This document shows positions 1-6,504 of a stretch of DNA of 32,765 nt, in pieces. The stretch's first letter is position 1. The number at the start of each line of letters is the position of its first letter. Below the pieces are notes generated by a model. That model saw only the letters and a program-made list of their open reading frames with translations, was not told the origin of the DNA and did not search any database. This DNA comes from JACVRW01 sp034664105 (GTDB taxonomy: Bacteria; Actinomycetota; Thermoleophilia; Solirubrobacterales; Thermoleophilaceae), in assembly GCA_034664105.1 (NCBI GenBank), contig JAXDIH010000063.1:1-32765 (forward strand), in the 5' to 3' direction. Both the position numbers and the translations under genes were made by a program.

Positions 1-133
1 GTCGCGGTCTCGTTACGAACAGCGGCGATCGAGTGTGGCCGCGGCGAGTGTGGGCCCCGAAGGTTGCGCATATGGCCACCAGTGGGGCCCACACACGAGT
101 GTGGGCGGCCGGGCGGGGCGGCACCGCGGCCCC
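1..133. other. Intergenic region with repeats, no gene seen
   Basis: No convincing coding region. The nonamer CGAGTGTGG occurs three times in direct orientation (30-38, 45-53, 96-104). An exact 11-bp inverted repeat, GTGTGGGCCCC at 48-58 and GGGGCCCACAC at 84-94, encloses 25 bases. The block lies just beyond the 3' end of the minus-strand oxidase gene, so it could be a transcription-end structure or belong to an unseen gene to the left. No U-rich tail follows the repeat on either strand. Confidence 0.5.
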
Positions 134-1309
134 TCAGTCCAGCCCGGGCTCCGCTTTGTCCGCGATCAGCCGCGCCAGCGCGAACGAGGACGTTGCCGCG
201 GGCGAGGGCGCGTTGCGTACGTGCAGGGCGCGTTCGGTCTCCGAGACGACGAAGTCGTCCACCAGCTTGCCGTCGCGGCCCAGCGCCTGCGCTCGCCGGC
301 CGGCGAAGCCGCCGTCGAAGTCGTCCGGCCCCAGCACGGGCACGTACTCGGCCGCGGCCTTGGCCAGCGTCCGGCGGAACAGCGCGTGGCGGATCTCCGT
401 GATGCCCGTGCGCCACCACTTCAGCGCCATCCGCAGCGTGCCCGGCCAGACGAGGTCGCCCGGCGACCGCGGTGACAGCAGCGCGGTCGGTCCGAGCGAC
501 ACGTGGCCGTCGATGTGGCGGCTCAGGTGCACCCCGAGGAACGGCAGGAAGGGGTCTGGCACCGGGTAGATCAGCGAGCGCACCAGCTCGGCGCGCTCGG
601 GCTTCAAATACAGGTAGGCCCCGCGGAATGGCACGATGCGCGGATCCGGCGGCGCGCCCGCGGCCACCGCCAGCTTGTCCGCCCCGATACCGGCGCAGAA
701 CACGGCAAAGCGGGCCCGTATCTCGCCGCCGCGGTGCACCAGTCCCACACGACCCGGCCGGGACTCCACCCCCTCGATGCCGCAGTTCAACACCACGGGC
801 GTGCCGGCGGCCTCGAGCTCGGCCTGCAAGGCCCGCGCGACATCCGCGAAGTCGACGATCCCGGTCTCGGGCGAGTGCAGGGCGGCCACGCCGCGGCAGT
901 GCGGCTCGACCTCGTTCAGCTCGCCGGCCGACAGGCGGCGCAGCCCCGGCACCCCGTTCTCGCGCCCGCGGCGTTCCAGCTCGTCGAGCCGGCCCAGCTC
1001 GCTCTCGTCGCGCGCGACGATCACCTTGCCGCAGCGCTGGTGGCGAATCCCCGTGCGCTCGCAGAACTCGTATATCTCGCGGGCGCCCTCCACGCACAGC
1101 CGCGCCTTCAGCGAGCCCGGGAGGTAGTAGATGCCCGCGTGGATGACGCCGCTGTTGGCTCCGGTCTGCCCGCCGGCGACGGCCGGACCGCGCTCCAGCA
1201 CGGCGGCCTTCAGGTCAGGCCGGCGGCGGGTCAGCTCGCGCGCGACGGCCAGGCCGAGGATTCCGCCCCCGACGACGGCCAGGTCGAATTCCTCCGGCGC
1301 GCCCGCCAT
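134..1309 (-). CDS. lhgO: L-2-hydroxyglutarate oxidase-like FAD-dependent oxidoreductase
   Basis: A 391-aa flavoprotein of the DAO/LhgO family. Family knowledge: LhgO oxidises L-2-hydroxyglutarate to 2-oxoglutarate at the membrane, passing electrons onward or to oxygen. Visible features are the N-terminal dinucleotide-binding loop VVGGGILGLA (residues 12-21), the acidic residue closing the second beta strand (E39), and the conserved GGQTGANSGVIHAGIYY stretch (46-62) that packs against FAD. The C-terminal part HVRNAPSPAATSSFALA is also family-like, and the length is typical. The ATG start lies 1 bp after the gmd stop, so the two genes are one operon. Its role in a glycan locus is unclear: it may be a passenger, or act on a sugar-acid or lactate-like substrate. 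The family call is firm; the exact substrate is not. Confidence 0.85.
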   Translation of the reverse strand: MAGAPEEFDLAVVGGGILGLAVARELTRRRPDLKAAVLERGPAVAGGQTGANSGVIHAGIYYLPGSLKARLCVEGAREIYEFCERTGIRHQRCGKVIVARDESELGRLDELERRGRENGVPGLRRLSAGELNEVEPHCRGVAALHSPETGIVDFADVARALQAELEAAGTPVVLNCGIEGVESRPGRVGLVHRGGEIRARFAVFCAGIGADKLAVAAGAPPDPRIVPFRGAYLYLKPERAELVRSLIYPVPDPFLPFLGVHLSRHIDGHVSLGPTALLSPRSPGDLVWPGTLRMALKWWRTGITEIRHALFRRTLAKAAAEYVPVLGPDDFDGGFAGRRAQALGRDGKLVDDFVVSETERALHVRNAPSPAATSSFALARLIADKAEPGLD

Positions 1310-1310
1310 C

Positions 1311-2300
1311 TCAGCCGGCTTGCTTCTGAGGTACGCCGCGCCCCAGCAGTTCCAGGTCGGAGTCGACCATCCGCTTCACCATCTCGTCGAAGGAGGTGCG
1401 CGGCTCCCAGCCGAGCTTCGTCCGCGCCTTGCTGGCATCGCCGATCAGGTGCTCGACCTCCGCGGGGCGCAGGTACTTGGGGTCGATGCGCACGTGCTCC
1501 TCCGGATCGAGGCCGACGTGCCTGAAGGCCGTCTCCACGAGCTCGCGCACCGAGTGGGTCTCGCCGGTCGCGATCACGTAGTCGTCCGGCTCGTCCTCCT
1601 GGAGCATCAGCCACATCGCCTCGACGTAGTCCTTCGCGTAGCCCCAGTCGCGCTCGGCGTCGAGGTTGCCGAGCGCCACCTCGGTCTGAAGCCCGAGCTT
1701 GATCGCGGCCGCCGCGTGGGTGACCTTGCGGGTCACGAACTCCAGTCCGCGGCGCTCGCTCTCGTGGTTGAAGAGGATCCCGCAGGCCGCGTGGAGGTTG
1801 TAGGACTCGCGGTAGTTGACGGTGATGAAGTGCGCGTAGCACTTGGCCACCCCGTACGGCGAGCGCGGGTAGAAGGGCGTGGTCTCGCGCTGGGGCACCT
1901 CGAGCACCTGGCCGAACATCTCCGAGCTGGATGCCTGGTAGAAGCGCGCCCCGGGGCTGACCTCGCGCATCGCCTCGAGGATGCGGGTGACCCCCACGGC
2001 GGTGAACTCGGCGGTGAGGACCGGCTGCGACCACGAGGCGGCCACGAACGACATCGCGGCGAGGTTGTAGATCTCCTCTGGCTCGCACTCGCGCAGCACG
2101 TCGACCAGCGAGCGCTGGTCCAGCAGGTCGCCCGTATGGAGGTTGATCGCGTCGCGGATCCCCTCGAGGCGCTGGAACGTCTCGGTCGAGGCACGGCGGA
2201 CCATGCCGTGCACCTCGTAGCCCTTCTCGAGCAGCAGCTCGGCGAGGTACGAACCGTCCTGCCCAGTGATGCCGGTGATCAGTGCGCGCTTCGAAGCCAT
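1311..2300 (-). CDS. gmd: GDP-mannose 4,6-dehydratase
   Basis: A 329-aa extended SDR that converts GDP-D-mannose to GDP-4-keto-6-deoxy-D-mannose, the branch point to GDP-fucose, GDP-rhamnose and related sugars. The NAD(P) loop GITGQDGSY (10-18) is diagnostic of GMD. The catalytic set is visible: SSSEMFG (124-130, with the Ser/Glu pair) and YGVAK (149-153, Tyr and Lys). NPH-like NHESERRG and the RDWGYAKDYVEAMW segment are also characteristic. No GDP-fucose synthase or dedicated 4-ketoreductase lies beside it; the RmlD-like SDR at 31624 is the only reductase candidate in the window. Because a manno-heptose operon lies nearby, a GDP-heptose 4,6-dehydratase (DmhA-like) activity is an alternative. 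First gene of a two-gene operon with its own -10 box. Confidence 0.92.
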   Translation of the reverse strand: MASKRALITGITGQDGSYLAELLLEKGYEVHGMVRRASTETFQRLEGIRDAINLHTGDLLDQRSLVDVLRECEPEEIYNLAAMSFVAASWSQPVLTAEFTAVGVTRILEAMREVSPGARFYQASSSEMFGQVLEVPQRETTPFYPRSPYGVAKCYAHFITVNYRESYNLHAACGILFNHESERRGLEFVTRKVTHAAAAIKLGLQTEVALGNLDAERDWGYAKDYVEAMWLMLQEDEPDDYVIATGETHSVRELVETAFRHVGLDPEEHVRIDPKYLRPAEVEHLIGDASKARTKLGWEPRTSFDEMVKRMVDSDLELLGRGVPQKQAG

Positions 2301-2311
2301 AGGCGGGGGGC

Positions 2312-2317
2312 AGGTTA
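2312..2317 (-). promoter_or_regulatory. Putative -10 box of gmd operon
   Basis: TAACCT followed by GCC, ending 11 nt before the gmd ATG on the minus strand. It matches the TAnnnT(GCC) pattern found at most operon starts in this window. No TTGACA-like -35 is seen. Confidence 0.5.
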
Positions 2318-2361
2318 AGGGTTGGTCCGGTTGGGCGTTCCCGCCCGTCGGCGTGCGCCGC

Positions 2362-2367
2362 TAGTGT
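2362..2367 (+). promoter_or_regulatory. Putative -10 box of the GT-C-like gene
   Basis: TAGTGT followed by GCC, ending 11 nt before the ATG at 2379. It is the divergent partner of the gmd box and has the same 11-nt spacing. A start point about 7 nt downstream would leave a leader of only a few bases. Confidence 0.5.
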
Positions 2368-2378
2368 GCCGGATCCGC

Positions 2379-4115
2379 ATGAGGAGGCGCACGCCTACGA
2401 TCGCGGGCGCGGTAGTGGCCGCGGGCGCCGCCGCGCTGCTGCTCGTCGCCAGTCGCGGCACCTGGTTCTACCTCGACGAGTGGGACTTCGCCACGCGGGC
2501 GGCCCACCTCAGCGCCGAGTCGATCTTCTACCCGCAGAACCAGAACTGCCACGCCACGGTGGTGCTGCTCTACCGGGCGATATTGGAGCTGTTCGGCTTC
2601 GGCACCTACGTACCGTTGCGGCTCCTGATGACGGCGCTGGTGGTCGGCGTCGGCCTGCTCGGGTACTTCTACGCACGCCGCCGGATCGGACCGTGGTGGG
2701 CGCTGCTCCCGCTGGCGCTGCTGGTCATGGGGCCCGCTTACGAGGTCCAGCTCTGGCCGTTCCAGATCGGGCAGCTGCTGTCCGGCGCCGCCGGACTCGG
2801 GGCGCTCTTGCTGCTGGACCGCGACGCGACGCGGGCCAATCGGGTCGCGGCCGCGGCTCTGCTGGTCATCGCCGTGATGTCTTCGTCGGCGGGGGTCCCG
2901 CTGGTGGCACTGGTCGTCTACGACCGCCTGCTCACTCCCGGCCGCCGCCTCGAGGCGCTCGTGTCGCTGCCGGCGATCGCCGCGTACGCCTGGTGGTACG
3001 CCGAGTACTCCACGCGCGAGCCGCGGCCCAACCAGGTCAGCTCGCAGGCGTTCAATGCCGCGGCACGCAAGGCGGTCGACATCGGCGACGGGGTGATGCA
3101 ATCGCTCCTGGGGCTCGGCAGCCAGGGGGCGAAGGGCGCCCTGCTGGGCCAGATCGGCCTGGTGGTGCTGGTGGTCCTGGTGTGCTGGCGGATCTTCAGC
3201 CCGTACTCGAAGGGTCGCGGGCGGGTGATCGCGCTCGCGGCAACGCTCGTGAGCTACTGGTTCCTGCTCGCGTGGGGGCGCCCGTCCCTGCTGGGCATCG
3301 AGGTGTCGGGCCGCTACCTCTTCCTCAGCCAGATACTCGTCGTGCTGCTGCTGGTCGAGGTGGCGGTGGGGATCGCGAGCTGGCTGCGGGACGAGCGAGC
3401 GCGGAGACCCCGGCCCGCGCGGATCGGCAGCGCGATCGCCGGCGTGGCGCTGGTCGTCGTGGCCGTCCTGGCGCTCGTCCACAACGCCAGAACCGAGCTG
3501 GACTACGGAGGCATCCTGCGGCAGAACGCCCGCGCCATGCGAGGGCAGGTCTACGGCCTGTTCCTGTTGCCGGACGCACGGCGCGCCAGCGCCACGGTGT
3601 ACCTCGAGGCGCTCGGGTCGCAGATCCCGCGGACCGGAGGTCAGCTGTTCGACTTGTTCGATCGCTTCGGCGGCCCAACGCCGGCCGAGGCGGACGTGAA
3701 GGCCCTTCCGGCGGACGCTCGGGCACGCGCCGACCAGGCGCTCTTCCGCACCTACGCCGCACCGGGGCCCCCGGGGGGCGACCCGGGCGCCGGGCCGCCG
3801 CCGGCCGTGGAGCTGCTCGCGGGCGAGGGAGCGCGGCTGCGCACTTCGGGAGCCTGCGTGACGATCCGGGCGCCGCGGGGCCATCAGGTGCTCGTGGCCG
3901 TGCGACCCCCCGAGGGCGGCGTCTCGATCGCCAACCTGGGCGGGGTGCCGCTCTCGGTGCAGGCAAGGCGCTACGCCTCCGACTGGGACGGCCCGGCGCG
4001 CGTGGACGTGGCCCCGAAGACATCGCTCAACGTGAGCCTCGTCCCCGACCGGGGCACGGCGCCGTGGCAACTGAGAGTCGGGGGAGAGGCGGGGCGGCTG
4101 TGCGGGCTGGGCTGA
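2379..4115 (+). CDS. Polytopic membrane protein, probable GT-C-type glycosyltransferase
   Basis: About 578 aa. An N-terminal membrane helix (about residues 6-25) is followed by an exported loop containing FYLDEWDF (about 31-38). An acidic Asp-Glu pair in the first loop is typical of GT-C enzymes that use lipid-phosphate sugars. Roughly ten hydrophobic helices follow to about residue 370, then a soluble C-terminal domain of some 190 residues predicted outside the membrane. I infer transfer of a sugar from a polyprenyl-phosphate donor on the outer face of the membrane; the acceptor is unknown. I chose the ATG at 2379 because it follows a -10 box and begins a basic stretch (MRRRT) before the first helix; a TTG at 2322 would include the promoter. 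The downstream methyltransferase overlaps its 3' end. Confidence 0.7.
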   Translation: MRRRTPTIAGAVVAAGAAALLLVASRGTWFYLDEWDFATRAAHLSAESIFYPQNQNCHATVVLLYRAILELFGFGTYVPLRLLMTALVVGVGLLGYFYARRRIGPWWALLPLALLVMGPAYEVQLWPFQIGQLLSGAAGLGALLLLDRDATRANRVAAAALLVIAVMSSSAGVPLVALVVYDRLLTPGRRLEALVSLPAIAAYAWWYAEYSTREPRPNQVSSQAFNAAARKAVDIGDGVMQSLLGLGSQGAKGALLGQIGLVVLVVLVCWRIFSPYSKGRGRVIALAATLVSYWFLLAWGRPSLLGIEVSGRYLFLSQILVVLLLVEVAVGIASWLRDERARRPRPARIGSAIAGVALVVVAVLALVHNARTELDYGGILRQNARAMRGQVYGLFLLPDARRASATVYLEALGSQIPRTGGQLFDLFDRFGGPTPAEADVKALPADARARADQALFRTYAAPGPPGGDPGAGPPPAVELLAGEGARLRTSGACVTIRAPRGHQVLVAVRPPEGGVSIANLGGVPLSVQARRYASDWDGPARVDVAPKTSLNVSLVPDRGTAPWQLRVGGEAGRLCGLG

Positions 4116-4756
4116 GGCGAGCGGTCGACCGCGCCGTCGCGTCCGTGCGGCGGCTGCGCCCAGGGAGCTTCGCGTTCGCGGGTGGCGACTACCGCTACTT
4201 CGTGCACGCCTACAACGTGACCTGGCGCAACGAGCGCGCGGTCGAGCTCCCGATCGTGCTGCGCGCGCTCGACGAGCATCCCGGCGCGCGCGTGCTGGAG
4301 ATCGGCAACGTGCTGGCGCACTACGGCCACGGGGGGCACGACGTCGTGGACAGGTACGAGACCGCACCGGGCGTGCGCAGCATCGATGTCGTCGAGCTGG
4401 AGGCCGAGGAGCCCTACGACCTCGTCGTGACGATCTCGACGCTCGAGCACGTCGGCTTCGACGAGGACGAGCGCGACCCCGACAAGCCGCGGCGGGCGCT
4501 CGAGCGGATGGCGAGCGTGCTCGCCCCCGGCGGCACGCTGCTGGTGACGGTGCCGCTCGGCTACAACGAGGCCCTGGACCGCGACCTGCGCGAGGGGCGG
4601 ATCGCGTTCGACGAGCTGCGCTTCCTCAAGCGCGTGTCGCCTCGCAACCACTGGCGGGAGGTACCGGCGTCCGAGGCGGAGGGCATCGAGTACGGGGCTC
4701 CCTACCCGTGGGCGAACGGCCTGGCCGTGGGAATCCGGCGCGCGCAGCGGCTCTAG
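4100..4756 (+). CDS. SAM-dependent methyltransferase-like protein
   Basis: 218 aa from the GTG at 4100, which overlaps the previous gene by 16 bp; a second GTG at 4145 would give 203 aa. The Rossmann-like core has a motif I stretch RVLEIGNVLAHY (about 64-75), a variant of ExGxGxG, then LVVTISTLEHVGF (about 108-120) in the motif II/III position. Next come a post-core LAPGGTLLVTVPLG and a C-terminal strand. Motif I has lost one of the usual glycines (N and A in their place), so SAM binding should be tested. It probably acts on a sugar or sugar-lipid intermediate of this locus. The stop codon TAG is reused as the -10 box of the next gene. Confidence 0.7.
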   Translation: MRAGLRRAVDRAVASVRRLRPGSFAFAGGDYRYFVHAYNVTWRNERAVELPIVLRALDEHPGARVLEIGNVLAHYGHGGHDVVDRYETAPGVRSIDVVELEAEEPYDLVVTISTLEHVGFDEDERDPDKPRRALERMASVLAPGGTLLVTVPLGYNEALDRDLREGRIAFDELRFLKRVSPRNHWREVPASEAEGIEYGAPYPWANGLAVGIRRAQRL

Positions 4757-4759
4757 CAT
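4754..4759 (+). promoter_or_regulatory. Putative -10 box made from a stop codon
   Basis: TAGCAT, whose first three bases are the stop codon of the methyltransferase, ends 7 nt before the GTG start at 4767. This spacing predicts a transcript starting at the initiation codon. Confidence 0.55.
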
Positions 4760-4766
4760 CCGCCGC

Positions 4767-5678
4767 GTGCCCGGACCGCCCCTCGTCTCGATCGGCATCC
4801 CGACCTTCAACCGAGCCGAGGGCCTGCAGCGAGCCCTGCGCTCGGCGCTGGCGCAGGACTACGGGGCCGTGGAGATCGTGGTCTCCGACGACGCGTCGAC
4901 GGACGCCACAGAGTCGCTCATGCTGCCGCTGGCGGGCCAGGAGCGGCGGCTGCGCTACGTCCGCCAGCAGAGCAACCTCGGGCACGCGCGCAACTTCCAG
5001 GCCTTGCTCGACGCCGCCCGGGGGGAGTACTTCATGTGGCTCTCCGACGACGACTGGATCGACCCCACCTACGTCTCGGCCTGCATGGCGGTGCTCTCGA
5101 GCGATCCGGGCTACTCGCTCGTGGGCGGCCTGGCCCGGTACTACACCGACGGTCGCCACGTCGTCGACGAGCGCCCCACGGACCTGCTCTCGGCCCGCCC
5201 GGCAAGCCGTGTCCTGGAGTACCTGGCTCGGGTCAACGTGAACGGCGTGCTGTTCGGCGTCGCCCGGCGCGCCGACCTCCGGGAGCTGTCGTTCCGCGAG
5301 CAGGTCGGCGGTGACTGGCTGCTGGTGGCCGGCCTCGCGGCCACGGGGCGCGTCCGCACCTTGCCGGGGGTCCACATCCACCGCTCGCTCGACGGGCTCT
5401 CTTCCGACCGCCAGGAGCTGGGCGAGTCGCTCGGAATGAGCGGGTGGCGCGCGCGCCAGCACCACTTCGCGGTGGCCGCCGGCTTCGCACGCGAGATCGC
5501 CACGGCACCCGCCTACGCGCGGCTGGGCGCGCCGCGGCGGGGCGTGCTCGCGCTGCTCACGGCGGCGCTGATCGTGCTGCGCTTCCCGGGCGGCTTCGCC
5601 CTGCGCAGGCTGTTGCAGGCGTTGCGCCTCGGCCGGCTGGAGGCCGCCGCGATCGCCTGGGTGCGCAGCCGGGACTGA
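4767..5678 (+). CDS. Family 2 glycosyltransferase
   Basis: 303 aa with a GTG start. A GT-A fold of family GT2: the N-terminal strand SIGIPTFNRAEGL (about 7-19), the nucleotide-binding DDAST (about 46-50), and the metal-binding SDDDW (about 92-96) in place of the usual DxD. Cytosolic transfer of a sugar from a nucleotide donor is expected. The C-terminal 60 residues are rich in Leu/Ala/Arg (LLTAALIVLRF and after) and could form a membrane-associated amphipathic helix. Donor and acceptor cannot be read from sequence. It has its own leaderless-type promoter, and its 3' end faces the convergent FkbM gene 6 bp away. Confidence 0.88.
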   Translation: MPGPPLVSIGIPTFNRAEGLQRALRSALAQDYGAVEIVVSDDASTDATESLMLPLAGQERRLRYVRQQSNLGHARNFQALLDAARGEYFMWLSDDDWIDPTYVSACMAVLSSDPGYSLVGGLARYYTDGRHVVDERPTDLLSARPASRVLEYLARVNVNGVLFGVARRADLRELSFREQVGGDWLLVAGLAATGRVRTLPGVHIHRSLDGLSSDRQELGESLGMSGWRARQHHFAVAAGFAREIATAPAYARLGAPRRGVLALLTAALIVLRFPGGFALRRLLQALRLGRLEAAAIAWVRSRD

Positions 5679-5679
5679 G

Positions 5680-5693
5680 CGCCCCTAGGGGCG
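5680..5693. repeat. 14-bp perfect palindrome between convergent genes
   Basis: CGCCCCTAGGGGCG is self-complementary. It spans the 6-bp gap between two convergent genes and includes the TAG stop of the minus-strand gene. It may help end transcription in both directions or be a protein site; there is no U tract. Confidence 0.5.
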
Positions 5694-6431
5694 AGCGATC
5701 CAGTTCCACATGGTCGGCTGCGTGTACATGGCCTCGAACTCCGCGTGGGAGTAGGGGCCCACGCCGTCGAGATCGTAGATGCGCAGCCCCGCGCGGTCGA
5801 CCAGGATCGAGTAGACGTCGGTGGGCGACGACGTGCCGCCTCCGCCGTGCTCGAAGACGACGATCGGGCGGCTGCGACGCAGGGTTTCGACCGCTCCGGC
5901 CAGCACCTTGGCCTCGCTGCCCTCCACGTCGATCTTGATCAGCGCCGGCGAGTAGTCCGCCGGGAGAGCGTCATCCAGGCGCTCCACGCGTACTTCGATC
6001 GTCGTGGCGTGCTCCGCGTCGGTGAAATCGTGCGGGTGGAGCGTGCTGCGCATCGGCTCGGTGTGGTCGTGCACGAAGGTTGCCGTGCCGGTCTCGTCGG
6101 ACAGCGCCGCCGAGCGGACGTCGACGCCGGGAAACCGGCGCGCCAGCTCGGTGGCGAGGTGGGGCAGCGGCTCGTACGCGATGTGCCGGCCTCGCGGGGC
6201 GCAGCGCACGATCTCGCCGAGGATGCCGCCGGAGTGCGCGCCGATGTCGATGCAGCCGGAGTCGGGTGCAAGGCACGCCGCCAGCACCACCCGCATGTGC
6301 TCGTTGTCGCGCGCCTCGCGCCGGGCTGTTCGATCGAACAGCCGGTACGCCTGGCGCACCTGCGACTCCACGCCGACCCTGGCCGCAAGCTGACGCACAC
6401 GTTCTCTCGCCTCCGCGGAGATGCCGACCAT
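5685..6431 (-). CDS. FkbM family methyltransferase
   Basis: 248 aa. FkbM-family enzymes O-methylate sugars and polyketides using SAM. The SAM loop is CIDIGAHSGGILGEIV (about 60-75), the ribose-binding acid is in AYEPLPH (E87), and the FkbM hallmark KIDVEGSEAKVL is at about 166-177. It is followed by IVVFEHGGG. The N-terminal 50 residues are a helical lead. The start is the ATG at 6431, because a perfect TAGACT box lies exactly 7 nt upstream; longer in-frame extensions would run across the divergent promoter into the flippase gene. It stands alone as a one-gene unit transcribed away from the flippase operon, and probably methylates a residue of the locus glycan. Confidence 0.9.
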   Translation of the reverse strand: MVGISAEARERVRQLAARVGVESQVRQAYRLFDRTARREARDNEHMRVVLAACLAPDSGCIDIGAHSGGILGEIVRCAPRGRHIAYEPLPHLATELARRFPGVDVRSAALSDETGTATFVHDHTEPMRSTLHPHDFTDAEHATTIEVRVERLDDALPADYSPALIKIDVEGSEAKVLAGAVETLRRSRPIVVFEHGGGGTSSPTDVYSILVDRAGLRIYDLDGVGPYSHAEFEAMYTQPTMWNWIARP

Positions 6432-6438
6432 TCGCGGC

Positions 6439-6444
6439 AGTCTA
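6439..6444 (-). promoter_or_regulatory. Putative -10 box of the FkbM gene
   Basis: TAGACT then GCCGCGA (7 nt) directly before the ATG at 6431. This fits leaderless transcription. Confidence 0.6.
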
Positions 6445-6458
6445 GTTTCGGTCGCTTC

Positions 6459-6464
6459 TAGACT
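6459..6464 (+). promoter_or_regulatory. Putative -10 box of the flippase operon
   Basis: TAGACT then GCCGCGC (7 nt) directly before a GTG at 6472, which opens a ten-codon mini-ORF rather than the flippase itself. The 13 bases from CTTCTAGACTGCC, and the GTGTCCGAC start, recur at 10527-10552. Confidence 0.6.
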
Positions 6465-6471
6465 GCCGCGC

Positions 6472-6504
6472 GTGTCCGACCTGCTCGCGCGAGCTCCGCG
6501 ATGA
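6472..6504 (+). CDS. Ten-codon leader mini-ORF overlapping the flippase start
   Basis: GTG-initiated, encoding MSDLLARAPR followed by TGA. Its stop overlaps the flippase ATG as ATGA (6501-6504). The GTG sits 7 nt after a TAGACT box, the position where other genes here begin, while the flippase ATG has no good ribosome-binding site. I infer that ribosomes loading on the leaderless GTG are coupled into the flippase gene. The peptide resembles the N-terminus of the methyltransferase at 10544 (MSDPLDG... SLLARPRG), so it may be a relic of a duplicated gene start. Its translation is unproven. Confidence 0.4.
   Translation: MSDLLARAPR

Larger units (their letters stand above)
6433..6470. repeat. 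13-bp perfect inverted repeat carrying two divergent promoters
   Basis: Arms CGCGGCAGTCTAG (6433-6445) and CTAGACTGCCGCG (6458-6470) are exact reverse complements separated by 12 bp. Each arm contains a TAGACT -10 box reading outward. Confidence 0.85.

Noticed and set aside
48..94. Inverted repeat as intrinsic terminator
   Set aside because: The 25-base loop is large and neither strand has a T tract after the stem, so I list it only as a repeat.
2322..2378. TTG (2322) or GTG (2364) as start of the GT-C-like protein
   Set aside because: Both lie upstream of or inside the TAGTGT box; the ATG at 2379 follows it and begins the basic segment before the first helix.
2361..4367. 668-codon open frame on the minus strand across the GT-C-like gene
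   Set aside because: Arg/Gln/His-rich translation without domains; a shadow of the GC-rich plus-strand gene, whose hydrophobic helices and motifs are clear.
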